Shown here piece by piece: positions 52,242-61,680 of a DNA stretch of 64,000 bases. The notes under the pieces are model-generated. The model saw only the letters and a list, made by a program, of their open reading frames with translations. It was not told the DNA's origin and did no database searches. Source of the DNA: Anaeroplasma sp902783745 (GTDB lineage Bacteria; Bacillota_I; Bacilli_A; Acholeplasmatales; Anaeroplasmataceae). The stretch is taken from the NCBI GenBank assembly GCA_946617655.1, contig CAMOKL010000002.1:1-64000 (forward strand). Reading direction: 5' to 3'. The position numbers and the translations under genes were made by a program. Each line of letters opens with the position of its first letter. The stretch's first letter is position 1.

Positions 52242-54656
52242 TTATTCATTTCCTTTCAATGCTTCTACCATTGATATACGCTTAGTTTTTCTTATTACTA
52301 ATAACGCAACAAGCATTGATACAACAAATGTTATAACAACAGATCCTACATATGTTAATATACCAGTATGAATTGTCATTTCGTATTCCTTACCTAATAC
52401 TTCCATTACTTGATATAAAATTAAATATGATAATGGTAATGATACAATTATACCAATAATTGTTAACCAAACATTTTGCATAATCATTATTTTACCTAAT
52501 ATCTTATTCTTAAATCCTACAACCTTTAGAGTTGCAAATTCTCTTTGTCTTTCAATAAATGACATAATACCTAAATTATATAATACAACAAGACCTATAA
52601 TTACTGCTGCAATTACAATCATAACAATCATATCATTCATAACTTTCATCATTCCATTAATTGATTCAAATGTTTGTTCAAATGTTTGCGTAGATTGTAT
52701 TAAAGTTTCATATTTTGCTACCTTTTCTTTTGCATTATATGTATTTGTATATAATGTTTGAATTAAATAATCTATTTTATTTCCTTTATCACTTCTAAGA
52801 TTTTTTATAAATTTAGATGATGCTGTAATACCTTCAGATAAGAATGTTCTTGTAACACCAATAACTTTAACTTTATATTTATCATTTGTACCGTAAGGAG
52901 AAAATGTTATCTCATCTCCTTCTCTTATTCCCATCTTATACATTCTATAACAAATATATACGCCATCACTATCCATATCTAAATCCATTTGTTTTGAATT
53001 TATATCAAGTAAATGCATATGATTATGTGTTGCATCCATTATTGTTAATGTATAATCATTTCCATCAATATCAATTGATGTTATTGCTTGATAATCAGCC
53101 TCATAATAAGATGCCATATCTAATACATCATTATTATTTGCTTTAGCTGTATTAATTACTATCTGTTCCTTATAATCAAAAACTTTATTATATGAATTTA
53201 ATAAACTATCTAAAGTATCTTTCATACCAAAACCAATAAACAATAATAATGTTGCAGAAAAAATACCAAATAGTGTCATAAAACTTCTTGCTTTATGACG
53301 GAATACATCTCTAAAATTCCATCTTGATGTAAAGCTTAATTTATCAAACAATTTAAATCTTTCCACTAATAAAGGCTTTTCATTTTTAGGAGCTTTTGGT
53401 TTTAATAATAATGAAGCACTGCCTCTTAATGATAACCTAATATATACATAAGAAAATAAAGTTATAAGTACTATTAAGGCAATTAAGATAAGCCATACAT
53501 AAGCTGGACTATGTAGGTTCCAATTTAATGGATCCATATATGTTCCCATTGAACCATTTGGATTCATTATAAACCAGCCTAAGAAATAACCAATTCCAAT
53601 ACCAAATATTGCACCAATTATTCCGATTGCAAGTCCAACTGAAGAATAGACTAAGCAAATATGTCTATTTTTAAATCCCAAAGCTTTAAATGTACCAATT
53701 TGTATTCTTTCAGTTCTTATTATTCTATCTAATGTTGTAAATAATGATAATACCATTATGATTAAGAATATTGCTGCAATTGCAGTTGCACAAAGTTTTC
53801 CTTCTGTTATTTCTCCTAATGCCTCACTATATCCTGTGTCATCAAGCTTTGTTTGTACAAGTAAAGTAATATTTAATGTTTCTTCTATTTTATTAGTTAC
53901 TTCTTCTTTCGTTGAATCACTTAATAAATCAATTTGTGTAAAATAATTTTGGGCTCCCAAATAACTTAATCCGAATTTAGTTTCTTCGTCATAAAATTTT
54001 GTTAATGTTTCTGGTGTTACATAAGCATACCCATATGAATCAAATTTCGGCATGATTTGGCCATTTTGGAAGTCTGCAGTAATATAGAAGTTAGCTGCTC
54101 TTATACCACCTATTATTTTTAATTCATTTGATATACCATTATAATTTATTGAAATATAATCACCAATCTTAAGATCATTAGCCTCTAAGAATTTTTGATT
54201 AACCCATACGCCATCTAAATTATCATCCCAAATACCATCATTATTTTGATCTGGTGAAATACCATCAATTAATGAAAATGTATTAATTTCATATGAAGAC
54301 ATTGTATTTAAAGAAACAATCTTATTTTCATTTGTAATGTCTTTTTCATTAAATTTATTTACATTTGCATTTGATTGAAAATGACCAACTGCTTTTTGTA
54401 CAATATCTAAATTATCAACTATTTCAATTTGATTATTTGTTAATATAGTTTCAGGTTTATTAAAATCTATATCTGTACTATATACTTTATAATCAGGAAA
54501 TTTATTAGCATCAAATATTTCATTAGTCATTACACTTATAGTGTACCATTCGATTGTAAAACCAACAAATACACCACAGGCAATAGCCATCATAACAATC
54601 ATAGAAATCATTTGAATTTTATATGAAGTGAATAATTTTAAAAACTTTTTAAACAT
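52242..54656 (-). CDS. FtsX-like ABC transporter permease
   Basis: 804 residues. The first membrane helix is at about 12-35. A large extracytoplasmic region follows (about 40-280), then three helices (about 285-400), a second extracytoplasmic region, and three C-terminal helices ending with the FtsX signature FATLKVVGFKNKILGK and RISMVEALKG. This two-FtsX-domain layout is typical of MacB/LolC-like mechanotransmitting exporters of Bacillota. ATG 54654-54656 overlaps the ATPase stop region, with GGAGTGG upstream; the earlier in-frame ATG has no site. Confidence 0.88.
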   Translation of the reverse strand: MFKKFLKLFTSYKIQMISMIVMMAIACGVFVGFTIEWYTISVMTNEIFDANKFPDYKVYSTDIDFNKPETILTNNQIEIVDNLDIVQKAVGHFQSNANVNKFNEKDITNENKIVSLNTMSSYEINTFSLIDGISPDQNNDGIWDDNLDGVWVNQKFLEANDLKIGDYISINYNGISNELKIIGGIRAANFYITADFQNGQIMPKFDSYGYAYVTPETLTKFYDEETKFGLSYLGAQNYFTQIDLLSDSTKEEVTNKIEETLNITLLVQTKLDDTGYSEALGEITEGKLCATAIAAIFLIIMVLSLFTTLDRIIRTERIQIGTFKALGFKNRHICLVYSSVGLAIGIIGAIFGIGIGYFLGWFIMNPNGSMGTYMDPLNWNLHSPAYVWLILIALIVLITLFSYVYIRLSLRGSASLLLKPKAPKNEKPLLVERFKLFDKLSFTSRWNFRDVFRHKARSFMTLFGIFSATLLLFIGFGMKDTLDSLLNSYNKVFDYKEQIVINTAKANNNDVLDMASYYEADYQAITSIDIDGNDYTLTIMDATHNHMHLLDINSKQMDLDMDSDGVYICYRMYKMGIREGDEITFSPYGTNDKYKVKVIGVTRTFLSEGITASSKFIKNLRSDKGNKIDYLIQTLYTNTYNAKEKVAKYETLIQSTQTFEQTFESINGMMKVMNDMIVMIVIAAVIIGLVVLYNLGIMSFIERQREFATLKVVGFKNKILGKIMIMQNVWLTIIGIIVSLPLSYLILYQVMEVLGKEYEMTIHTGILTYVGSVVITFVVSMLVALLVIRKTKRISMVEALKGNE

Positions 54657-54657
54657 A

Positions 54658-55392
54658 TTACCACTCCACTTCATCTACTGTTAATGGTTTTTCTTGTTCT
54701 TCTATTGATGCGATTTCACCATTTTTTACTTTCATAACAACATCAGCCATTTTTGCTATATTTTGATTATGTGTAACTATGATGATCGTTTTATTATGAT
54801 TTCTTGCTAACTTTAAAAACAATTCTAATACCTTTTGTCCTGTTTTTGAATCTAAGGCTCCTGTTGGTTCATCAGCAAGTAAAATTTCAGGATTTTTACA
54901 AATAGCTCTCGCGATAGATACTCTTTGTTGTTCACCACCTGATAACTTAGATGGGAATTTCTTTGCATGATCTTTTAATCCAACTTCATCTAAAATTTCT
55001 AATGGTTCTAAACTATTCTTTGAAATTTCTTTTACTAATGCTACATTCTCGTATACTGTTAATGTAGGCACTAAATTATAGAATTGGAATACAAATCCAA
55101 CCTTTGTAGCTCTGTATGAGGCTAGTTCATTATCATTTAGTGTTGAAATATCTTTTCCATCTACAATAATAGTTCCACTAGATGGATTATCAAGTCCACC
55201 AAGCATATTTAATAATGTCGACTTTCCCGCACCTGAAGGCCCTAAAATTACTATAAACTTAGATGGGTACAATTCAAATGACACATTGTTTAATGCGTGT
55301 GTCTCTGTTTCACCTACCTTATAAACCTTAGAAACATTTTTAAATGTAATTACAGGTTTTAATTCATTATTTAATATCTTTTCATTATTCAT
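54658..55392 (-). CDS. LolD/MacB-type ABC transporter ATP-binding protein
   Basis: 244 residues. Walker A GPSGAGKST, Q-loop FVFQFYNLVPTLTV, signature LSGGEQQRVSIARAI, Walker B ILLADEPTGALD and the H-loop THNQNIAKMAD are present. It pairs with the adjacent FtsX-type permease, whose start overlaps its end. AGGAGAG precedes ATG 55390-55392; an upstream in-frame ATG extends into the promoter. Such pairs often export peptides, lipoproteins or drugs; the substrate is unknown. Confidence 0.92.
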   Translation of the reverse strand: MNNEKILNNELKPVITFKNVSKVYKVGETETHALNNVSFELYPSKFIVILGPSGAGKSTLLNMLGGLDNPSSGTIIVDGKDISTLNDNELASYRATKVGFVFQFYNLVPTLTVYENVALVKEISKNSLEPLEILDEVGLKDHAKKFPSKLSGGEQQRVSIARAICKNPEILLADEPTGALDSKTGQKVLELFLKLARNHNKTIIIVTHNQNIAKMADVVMKVKNGEIASIEEQEKPLTVDEVEW

Positions 55393-55426
55393 ATCATTTC
55401 TCTCCTTTGTATAATAATTTTGATAC

Positions 55427-55484
55427 TTGAACAATTATTCAACTATGCAATTGTTATTATACTATTAGTTGAATAGTTTTTCAA
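55427..55484 (-). promoter_or_regulatory. Promoter and half-site array of the ABC exporter operon
   Basis: Read leftward: TTGAAA (55479-55484), 17-bp spacer, TATAAT (55456-55461). Around it, TTGAA/TTCAA half-sites form overlapping inverted pairs, including ATTCAACTA (55437-55445) and TAGTTGAAT (55466-55474). The arrangement suggests MarR- or TetR-type repression; no such gene is adjacent. Confidence 0.65.
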
Positions 55485-55504
55485 TTAATAAATTATTATT
55501 TTTT

Positions 55505-55531
55505 AAAAAAAGATGAATATTCATCTTTTTT
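55505..55531 (-). terminator. Terminator of the flavodoxin gene
   Basis: A near-perfect palindrome, AAAAAGATGAAT/ATTCATCTTTTT, with a T run on the leftward strand. Confidence 0.85.
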
Positions 55532-55539
55532 AAATTAAA

Positions 55540-55938
55540 TTAAGCATTAATTGCTTGAATAAATGAATCGAAATCTCCTTCTATTTCATCTACTCCACCA
55601 GAAGAAATTAAATTTGCAACAACATTTAATCCCTTCTCATTTGCTTCAGCTAGCCAGTTTTGCATCCATTCACCGCCGCCCCAGCCGTATGATCCGAAGA
55701 ATGCGTATTTCTTTGTTGTATCCTTTGCAACTTCTTCAAAGAAAGGTCTAAATTCAGAATCCTCTAATTCTTCTGCACCCATTGCAGGACAACCTAATAC
55801 TAATGTATCATATCCTAATGCATCACTTACGCTAATATCTGATACTGATTTAGCTTCAACTCCTAAAGCACCTGCAATCTTAGATGCGATTGCTTCTGTA
55901 TTACCTGTGCTTGACCAATAAATTACTACTGCGTTCAT
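55540..55938 (-). CDS. Flavodoxin
   Basis: 132 residues, short-chain flavodoxin: FMN-phosphate loop YWSSTGNTEAIA at 7-18, a first-ring loop LGCPAMGAEELEDSEF and a second-ring loop FGSYGWGGGEWMQNW. It carries single electrons and typically replaces ferredoxin when iron is scarce. It follows the DUF3793 gene, whose upstream region has palindromes suggestive of metal-responsive control. Confident family call. Confidence 0.94.
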   Translation of the reverse strand: MNAVVIYWSSTGNTEAIASKIAGALGVEAKSVSDISVSDALGYDTLVLGCPAMGAEELEDSEFRPFFEEVAKDTTKKYAFFGSYGWGGGEWMQNWLAEANEKGLNVVANLISSGGVDEIEGDFDSFIQAINA

Positions 55939-55953
55939 ATAATCCTCCTATTA

Positions 55954-56502
55954 TTATCTCATAAAGTTTTCAATTGAATAGCCTCTATTTATAAGCTTCA
56001 TCACGCAATTACGGCATCTTGTATACTTATTAAAAATTTCTTGCTTCATTGTTACGTTACTATATACCTTCCAATATCCGGTATGTAGGCATTTTTTATC
56101 TTTTCTAATAAAATGATAAGTATCTGATAGGTCATATCCTAAGAATATTCCGATTTCATGTGGGAATTCTAAATTATTATTAATTCTCATTTCTAAATAC
56201 TTTAATAATAGATTTAGATCTTTTATTTCAGGATATCCTTCTCTTACTAAAAAATCTAAAGTTTCTGGTTCAAATATTTTATTTTCTAAAATCTTAGTTC
56301 TATATATTAATAATAAATATTTATCATCCAATCTACGTAAGATTCTAAAATTAACCTTAGGACCATATTTTTTGTTTAAATCTTCTACTTCTTTTTCAAT
56401 ATCGAAGTCACCTATAGATAAGCTTATTAAATTAGATGCCTTAATACCACATAACGCTGGAGAGCAATGTAATGCTAAAGCTTGCTCGAATTTTTTACTC
56501 AT
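55954..56502 (-). CDS. DUF3793 family protein
   Basis: 182 residues, probably cytoplasmic. It matches my recollection of DUF3793: an N-terminal LALHCSPALCGIKASNLISL, a middle RILRRLDDKYLLLIYR, then FLVREGYPE, FPHEIGIFLGYDLSD and a C-terminal CLHTGYWKVYSN with RCRNCVMKLINRG. Members in clostridia often sit beside flavodoxin and FeoA/FeoB iron genes, which fits the flavodoxin gene 15 bp downstream. Biochemical role unknown. ATG 56500-56502 is preferred over an upstream TTG that is only 2 bases from AGGAG. Confidence 0.82.
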   Translation of the reverse strand: MSKKFEQALALHCSPALCGIKASNLISLSIGDFDIEKEVEDLNKKYGPKVNFRILRRLDDKYLLLIYRTKILENKIFEPETLDFLVREGYPEIKDLNLLLKYLEMRINNNLEFPHEIGIFLGYDLSDTYHFIRKDKKCLHTGYWKVYSNVTMKQEIFNKYTRCRNCVMKLINRGYSIENFMR

Positions 56503-56519
56503 AATATACAAACTCCTAA

Positions 56520-56606
56520 TTAGTTATAACTAACCATATATTTAAAAATAATAAGTTAGCAATAACTAACCTATTTATATTATATATTTATTTTCATATA
56601 AGTCAA
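56520..56606 (-). promoter_or_regulatory. Promoter and twin operators of the DUF3793-flavodoxin operon
   Basis: Read leftward: TTGACT (56601-56606), 16-bp spacer, TATAAT (56579-56584). Two related inverted repeats follow the start point: GTTAG...CTAAC (56555-56570) and the perfect palindrome TTAGTTATAACTAA (56520-56533). They recall DtxR-type iron boxes (TTAGGTTAG...), so iron repression is a plausible hypothesis. Confidence 0.65.
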
Positions 56607-56628
56607 TAGAGAAAAGTCTTTTATAAAA

Positions 56629-56656
56629 GAAAAAAGGTGGAAAATATTTTCCACCA
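56629..56656 (-). terminator. Terminator of the branched-chain amino acid operon
   Basis: A perfect 20-bp palindrome, GGTGGAAAAT/ATTTTCCACC, followed on the leftward strand by TTTTTTC. Confidence 0.85.
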
Positions 56657-56662
56657 TAATTT

Positions 56663-58330
56663 CTACTTTAACATAATATCATCAATTGGCTTACCAGGAG
56701 CAACCATTGGTAATACCTTTTCATCAGTTAACACATAAGCATTAATTAATGCAGGTCTTCTATTCTTAACAGCTTGTTCTACTGCAGCTTTATATTGAGC
56801 TTTTGTTTTAGCTTCATAATAATCAATCTTAAATGCTTTTGCTAAAGCTTCATAATCTAAATTATTATCAAGTGTAGTTTGAGAATATCTTTTGTTATAG
56901 AATGCAGTTTGCCACTGTCTAACCATACCTAATACACTATTATTTGCAATAACTTCAATAATAGGTAGATTGTTTCTTGAAACAGTTAATAATTCATTAC
57001 AGTTCATTCTAAATGAACCATCACCTGCAATATTAAATACTACTGCATCAGGATTTCCGATTTGAGTACCTATTGCAGCACCCAAACCATAACCCATTGT
57101 ACCAAGACCACCTGATGTAATTAATCTATGTGGCTTAGTATATGTGAAGTATTGTGCAGCCCAAATTTGATGCTGACCTACTTCTGTTGCAATAAAGCAA
57201 TCACCCTTAGTGACTTCATATATTGCTTCCATAAAATATCTAGGCTTTAAATCATCAGATACTTGGTTATCCTTAAATATGTTCTTCCATGTACCAACTA
57301 AAGCTAACCACTGAGGATTCTTCTTTGGTACTAAGTATTTCTTAATACGTGTAAAGAATTCCTTCATATCCATAACTAATGGGTAGTCATCTTTAATATT
57401 CTTATCAATTTCTGCTAAATCAATATCAACATGAACAATCTTTGCATTTTCAGCAAAATGCTTGTGATTTGATAATACACGGTCACTAAATCTAACACCA
57501 AATGCTAATAATAGGTCACATTCAACAACGCTCTTGTTTGATGCAACAGTACCATGCATGCCAATTAATCCTGTAGATAAAGGACTAGTTTGGTCAAATG
57601 CACCAATACCCATTAATGATGTTGATGTAGGAATATCTAACATTTCTGCAAATTCAGTTAATTCCTTTGCAGCATTGCTTCTAATAACACCACCACCTGC
57701 ATAAATAAATGGCTTTTTAGCATTATTAATTAATTCAGCAACTTCCTTAATCTTTTCTTCTTCAATTTCCTTAATTGGTTTTACTGTTTCGCTAAAATCA
57801 ATTTCTTGAGGCTTGAATTCGCATACTGCTGCAGTAATATCCTTAGGAATATCAATTAATACAGGCCCTGGACGACCAGATCTTGCAATTTTAAATGCTT
57901 CGCGAATAGTATCAGCTAGCTTCTTAATGTCTTTAACAATATAATTATGCTTTGTAATAGGCATTGTAATACCAGCAATATCAACTTCTTGGAAAGAATC
58001 CTTACCAAGTGAGCCAGTACCAACATTACCAGTAATAGCTACCATTGGTACAGAATCCATATATGCAGTTGCAATACCAGTAACAAGATTTGTTGCACCA
58101 GGACCTGATGTAGCAAGGCAAACACCTGTCTTACCTGTTGATCTAGCATAACCATCTGCTGCATGAGAAGCACCCTGTTCATGACTTGTTAAAATGTGCT
58201 TAATTCTATCTTGATTCTTGTATAATTCATCATAGATATTTAATACAGCTCCACCTGGATAACCAAATATAGTATCTACGCCCTGTTCAACAAGACATTC
58301 AATAAGAATTTGTGAACCATTAAGCTTCAT
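56663..58330 (-). CDS. ilvB: Acetolactate synthase, large subunit
   Basis: TPP-dependent first enzyme common to valine, leucine and isoleucine synthesis. 555 residues: the catalytic Glu in LTSHEQGASHAADGYAR, FAD-region VVECDLLLAFGVRFSDR, and the TPP/Mg motif GDGSFRMNCNELLTVSRNNL followed by IEVIANNSVLGMVRQWQ. All point to the anabolic IlvB class. No ilvN follows; the operon ends here with a terminator, so the regulatory subunit must be elsewhere or absent. ATG 58328-58330, with AAGGTG upstream. Confidence 0.94.
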   Translation of the reverse strand: MKLNGSQILIECLVEQGVDTIFGYPGGAVLNIYDELYKNQDRIKHILTSHEQGASHAADGYARSTGKTGVCLATSGPGATNLVTGIATAYMDSVPMVAITGNVGTGSLGKDSFQEVDIAGITMPITKHNYIVKDIKKLADTIREAFKIARSGRPGPVLIDIPKDITAAVCEFKPQEIDFSETVKPIKEIEEEKIKEVAELINNAKKPFIYAGGGVIRSNAAKELTEFAEMLDIPTSTSLMGIGAFDQTSPLSTGLIGMHGTVASNKSVVECDLLLAFGVRFSDRVLSNHKHFAENAKIVHVDIDLAEIDKNIKDDYPLVMDMKEFFTRIKKYLVPKKNPQWLALVGTWKNIFKDNQVSDDLKPRYFMEAIYEVTKGDCFIATEVGQHQIWAAQYFTYTKPHRLITSGGLGTMGYGLGAAIGTQIGNPDAVVFNIAGDGSFRMNCNELLTVSRNNLPIIEVIANNSVLGMVRQWQTAFYNKRYSQTTLDNNLDYEALAKAFKIDYYEAKTKAQYKAAVEQAVKNRRPALINAYVLTDEKVLPMVAPGKPIDDIMLK

Positions 58331-58356
58331 AAATTTCACCTTCTTACAAAATTTAA

Positions 58357-60021
58357 TTAATCTTCGTTAAAAATCGCACCAGTTGAAGCAGATGTTACAA
58401 GCTTTCTATAACGCTTTAAGTAACCTGTAACTGGCTTTAATACCATCTTGAAGTTCTTACGTCTTTCAGCTAATACTTCATCTGATACTAATAATTCAAT
58501 TGTACAGTTTATCATATCAATATGGATTTGATCTCCATCTTCAACTAAACCGATTAAACCACCTTCAGCAGCTTCTGGTGATACGTGACCAATTGATGCA
58601 CCACGTGTTGCACCTGAGAATCTACCATCTGTGATTAAAGCAACATCCTTATCAAGACCCATACCAGCAAGACGTGATGTAGGAGCAAGCATTTCTCTCA
58701 TACCAGGTCCGCCCTTAGGTCCTTCATAACGAATAACAACAATATCACCCTTTTGAATCTTTCCACCATCAATTGCAGCAATTGCTTCTTCTTCAGAATT
58801 ATAGCATTTAGCTGTACAAGTATGTACTAACATATTTGGAGCAACAGCACCACGCTTAACAACGCATCCATCTGGTGCTAAATTACCTTTTAATACAGCA
58901 ATTCCACCAGTCTTTGAATATGGATTATCAATTGTACGAATAATTTCTGGGTTTCTATTCTTTGCATTCTTAATATTTTCTCTAATTGTCTTACCTGTAA
59001 CTGTAGGAAGATCTAGATTTAATGCACCAGGAATCTTTGATAATTCCATCATTACAGCAGATATTCCACCTGCTTCATTTAATTCTTCCATATAAGTATG
59101 TCCTGCAGGAGCTAAATGACATAAGTTAGGCGTCTTATTAGAAATTTCATTAGCCATTTCTAGATTAATCTTAACACCAGCTTCATGTGCAATTGCAGGT
59201 AAGTGTAACATTGTATTAGTAGAGCATCCTAAAGCCATATCCATTGTTAATGCATTTCTAAATGACTTATCATTAATAATATCTCTAATCTTAACATCAG
59301 CTCTAACTAAATCCATAATCTTCATACCACTCTTCTTAGCAAGACGAGTTCTATCAGCATATACTGCAGGAATTGTACCATGACCAGGTAATGCAATACC
59401 TAATGATTCACACATACAGTTCATAGAGTTTGCTGTATACATACCAGAACAAGAACCACATCCAGGGCATGAATGATCTTCAATTTCAGCTAATTCTTCT
59501 TCTGTAATTTGACCTGATAAATACTTACCTACTGCTTCAAAAGTAGAGGATAAGCTTGTTTTCTTACCATTAACATGACCAGCAAGCATTGGTCCACCAG
59601 AACATACGATTGTAGGTAGATTTAATCTACATGCACCCATAAGCATACCTGGAACAATCTTATCACAGTTAGGAATTAATACTAATCCGTCGAATGCATG
59701 TGCCTTAGCCATACATTCAACAGAGTCAGCAATAAGTTCACGAGTAACTAATGAATATTTCATACCCTCATGACCCATTGCTATACCATCACAAACACCG
59801 ATTGCAGGTACAACAATTGGAGTACCACCATTCATCAAAATACCAGTTTTAACTGCATCAGCAATTCTGTCTAATTGTTGATGACCAGGAACAATATCTG
59901 ATTTAGCGCACACGACGCCAATTAATGGTCTATCAATTTCCTCATCTGTATAACCTAATGCCTTAAATAAAGAACGATTAGGTACCATTTCAGGTCTTTT
60001 CTTTAAAATATCACTCTTCAT
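58357..60021 (-). CDS. ilvD: Dihydroxy-acid dehydratase
   Basis: Fe-S dehydratase yielding 2-oxoisovalerate and 2-oxo-3-methylvalerate. 554 residues, usual length. Cluster cysteines in NCDKIVPGMLMG and CPGCGSCSGMYTANSMNC, the substrate region GCSTNTMLHLPA, RYEGPKGGPGMREML and DGRFSGATRGASIGHVSPEA are intact. It lies between leuB and ilvB in the operon with short gaps. Confidence 0.96.
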   Translation of the reverse strand: MKSDILKKRPEMVPNRSLFKALGYTDEEIDRPLIGVVCAKSDIVPGHQQLDRIADAVKTGILMNGGTPIVVPAIGVCDGIAMGHEGMKYSLVTRELIADSVECMAKAHAFDGLVLIPNCDKIVPGMLMGACRLNLPTIVCSGGPMLAGHVNGKKTSLSSTFEAVGKYLSGQITEEELAEIEDHSCPGCGSCSGMYTANSMNCMCESLGIALPGHGTIPAVYADRTRLAKKSGMKIMDLVRADVKIRDIINDKSFRNALTMDMALGCSTNTMLHLPAIAHEAGVKINLEMANEISNKTPNLCHLAPAGHTYMEELNEAGGISAVMMELSKIPGALNLDLPTVTGKTIRENIKNAKNRNPEIIRTIDNPYSKTGGIAVLKGNLAPDGCVVKRGAVAPNMLVHTCTAKCYNSEEEAIAAIDGGKIQKGDIVVIRYEGPKGGPGMREMLAPTSRLAGMGLDKDVALITDGRFSGATRGASIGHVSPEAAEGGLIGLVEDGDQIHIDMINCTIELLVSDEVLAERRKNFKMVLKPVTGYLKRYRKLVTSASTGAIFNED

Positions 60022-60051
60022 AATGTACCTCCAAATTTGGTTTATTTTTTA

Positions 60052-61158
60052 TTACTTTAATGCAGCAACAACTAATGCGCCCATTTCCTTTGTGCCAACC
60101 TTCTTAGCTGGATCATCCTTTTCCTTATTGAAAATATCACCAGTTCTATAGCCAGCATTTAATACTTCATTAACAGCATCTTCAATAGCCTTAGCTTCCT
60201 TGTCTAAGCCTAAAGAATATCTAAATAACATTGGTACTGATAAAATTGTTGCTAAAGGGTTAGCTAAATTCTTACCAGCAATGTCTGGTGCAGAACCATG
60301 AATTGGTTCATATAAACCTAATGTTCCATCACCTAAAGATGCTGATGCTAACATACCAATTGAACCTGCAACTTGAGATGCTTCATCAGTTAAGATATCA
60401 CCGAAAATGTTAGATGTAACGATAACATCAAATTGACGAGGATTTCTTACTAATTGCATTGCTGCATTATCAACATATAATTCAGATGTTTCAATATCAG
60501 GATATTCTTGCTTAACACGTTCAAATACTGATCTCCATAATCTTGAAGACTCTAATACGTTAGCCTTATGTACACAGCAAAGCTTCTTATTACGCTTAGC
60601 TGCAGCTTCAAATCCTTTTCTTAGGATTCTTTCAACTTCGAATACAGAATACTTTTCTAAATCAGATGCCCATGCATCAGGCTTAGTTGTATCATAAGCT
60701 GGTGAATTAGCCTTTTCACCGAAATACATACCACCAGTTAATTCTCTTACTACTAAGATATCTAAACCATCACCAATGATTTCTTCTTTTAATGGTGATG
60801 TATGCTTTAATTGTGGATATAATACTGCAGGACGTAGGTTTGCATATAACTTTAATGCACCTCTAATTCCTAAAAGACCCTTTTCAGGACGGTCACCATT
60901 AGTTAAGTGATCCCACTTAGGTCCACCAACAGCTCCTAATAAAACTGCATCAGATGCTAATGCTGCATCAATTGTATCTTGAGGAAGTGAAGTTCCATCA
61001 ACATCAATTGCAATACCACCCATTCTCTTTTCGATGATATTGAATTCATATCCATAGATTTCACCAATTCTCTTCATTACCTTTACTGCTTCTCCAACGA
61101 TATCTGGACCGATACCATCACCAGGTAATGTTACGATGTTAAAAGTTTTCTTACTCAT
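60052..61158 (-). CDS. leuB: 3-isopropylmalate dehydrogenase
   Basis: NAD-dependent beta-decarboxylating dehydrogenase, 368 residues. LPGDGIGPDIV at the N-terminus, GAVGGPKWD, LRPAVLYPQL, RELTGGMYFG, the catalytic Lys in VHKANVLESSRLWR, DNAAMQLVRNP and FGDILTDEASQVAGSIGMLASAS are all present. It may also serve in the citramalate route to isoleucine, given cimA in the same operon. Three bases separate it from leuD. Confidence 0.96.
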   Translation of the reverse strand: MSKKTFNIVTLPGDGIGPDIVGEAVKVMKRIGEIYGYEFNIIEKRMGGIAIDVDGTSLPQDTIDAALASDAVLLGAVGGPKWDHLTNGDRPEKGLLGIRGALKLYANLRPAVLYPQLKHTSPLKEEIIGDGLDILVVRELTGGMYFGEKANSPAYDTTKPDAWASDLEKYSVFEVERILRKGFEAAAKRNKKLCCVHKANVLESSRLWRSVFERVKQEYPDIETSELYVDNAAMQLVRNPRQFDVIVTSNIFGDILTDEASQVAGSIGMLASASLGDGTLGLYEPIHGSAPDIAGKNLANPLATILSVPMLFRYSLGLDKEAKAIEDAVNEVLNAGYRTGDIFNKEKDDPAKKVGTKEMGALVVAALK

Positions 61159-61159
61159 T

Positions 61160-61678
61160 TTACTTGAATTCTCCTTTTTTAATTGTGTTAACTAAGCCAC
61201 CATTAGCAATAATCTTTTGCATAAATGGTGGGAATGGAGCAGCCTGGAACTTATGTCCAGTTGATTCGTTAACAATAATACCATTGTCGAAATCTACTTC
61301 AACAATATCTCCATCCTTAATATCTTCTACTGCTTCAGGACATTCAAGAATTGGAAGTCCGATGTTAATTGAGTTACGGTAGAAAATACGTGCAAATGTC
61401 TTTGCGATAACACATGAAATACCAGATGCCTTAATAGCAATTGGAGCATGTTCTCTTGATGAACCGCAACCAAAGTTCTTATCAGCAACCATAATGTTGC
61501 CCTTTTCAACTCTTAAAGCAAATGGCTTCTTGCCTGCGTTAATGTCTTCTTTTGAATCTTCCATACAGTGCTTTGCAAGCTCTAATGGATCTGATGTATT
61601 TAAATATCTAGCTGGGATGATAACGTCTGTATCGATATCAGCACCATAGCAAATTACTTTTCCTCTAGCCTTTTCCAT
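61160..61678 (-). CDS. leuD: 3-isopropylmalate dehydratase, small subunit
   Basis: Swivel-domain subunit of isopropylmalate isomerase. 172 residues: GADIDTDVIIPARYLNTSDP, NFGCGSSREHAPIAIKASG, FYRNSINIGLPILECPE and a short C-terminus. The short form and its partner are of the LeuC2/LeuD2 type, which also handles citramalate in pathways with CimA. Adjacent to leuC with a 2-bp gap. Confidence 0.95.
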   Translation of the reverse strand: MEKARGKVICYGADIDTDVIIPARYLNTSDPLELAKHCMEDSKEDINAGKKPFALRVEKGNIMVADKNFGCGSSREHAPIAIKASGISCVIAKTFARIFYRNSINIGLPILECPEAVEDIKDGDIVEVDFDNGIIVNESTGHKFQAAPFPPFMQKIIANGGLVNTIKKGEFK

Positions 61679-61680
61679 GA

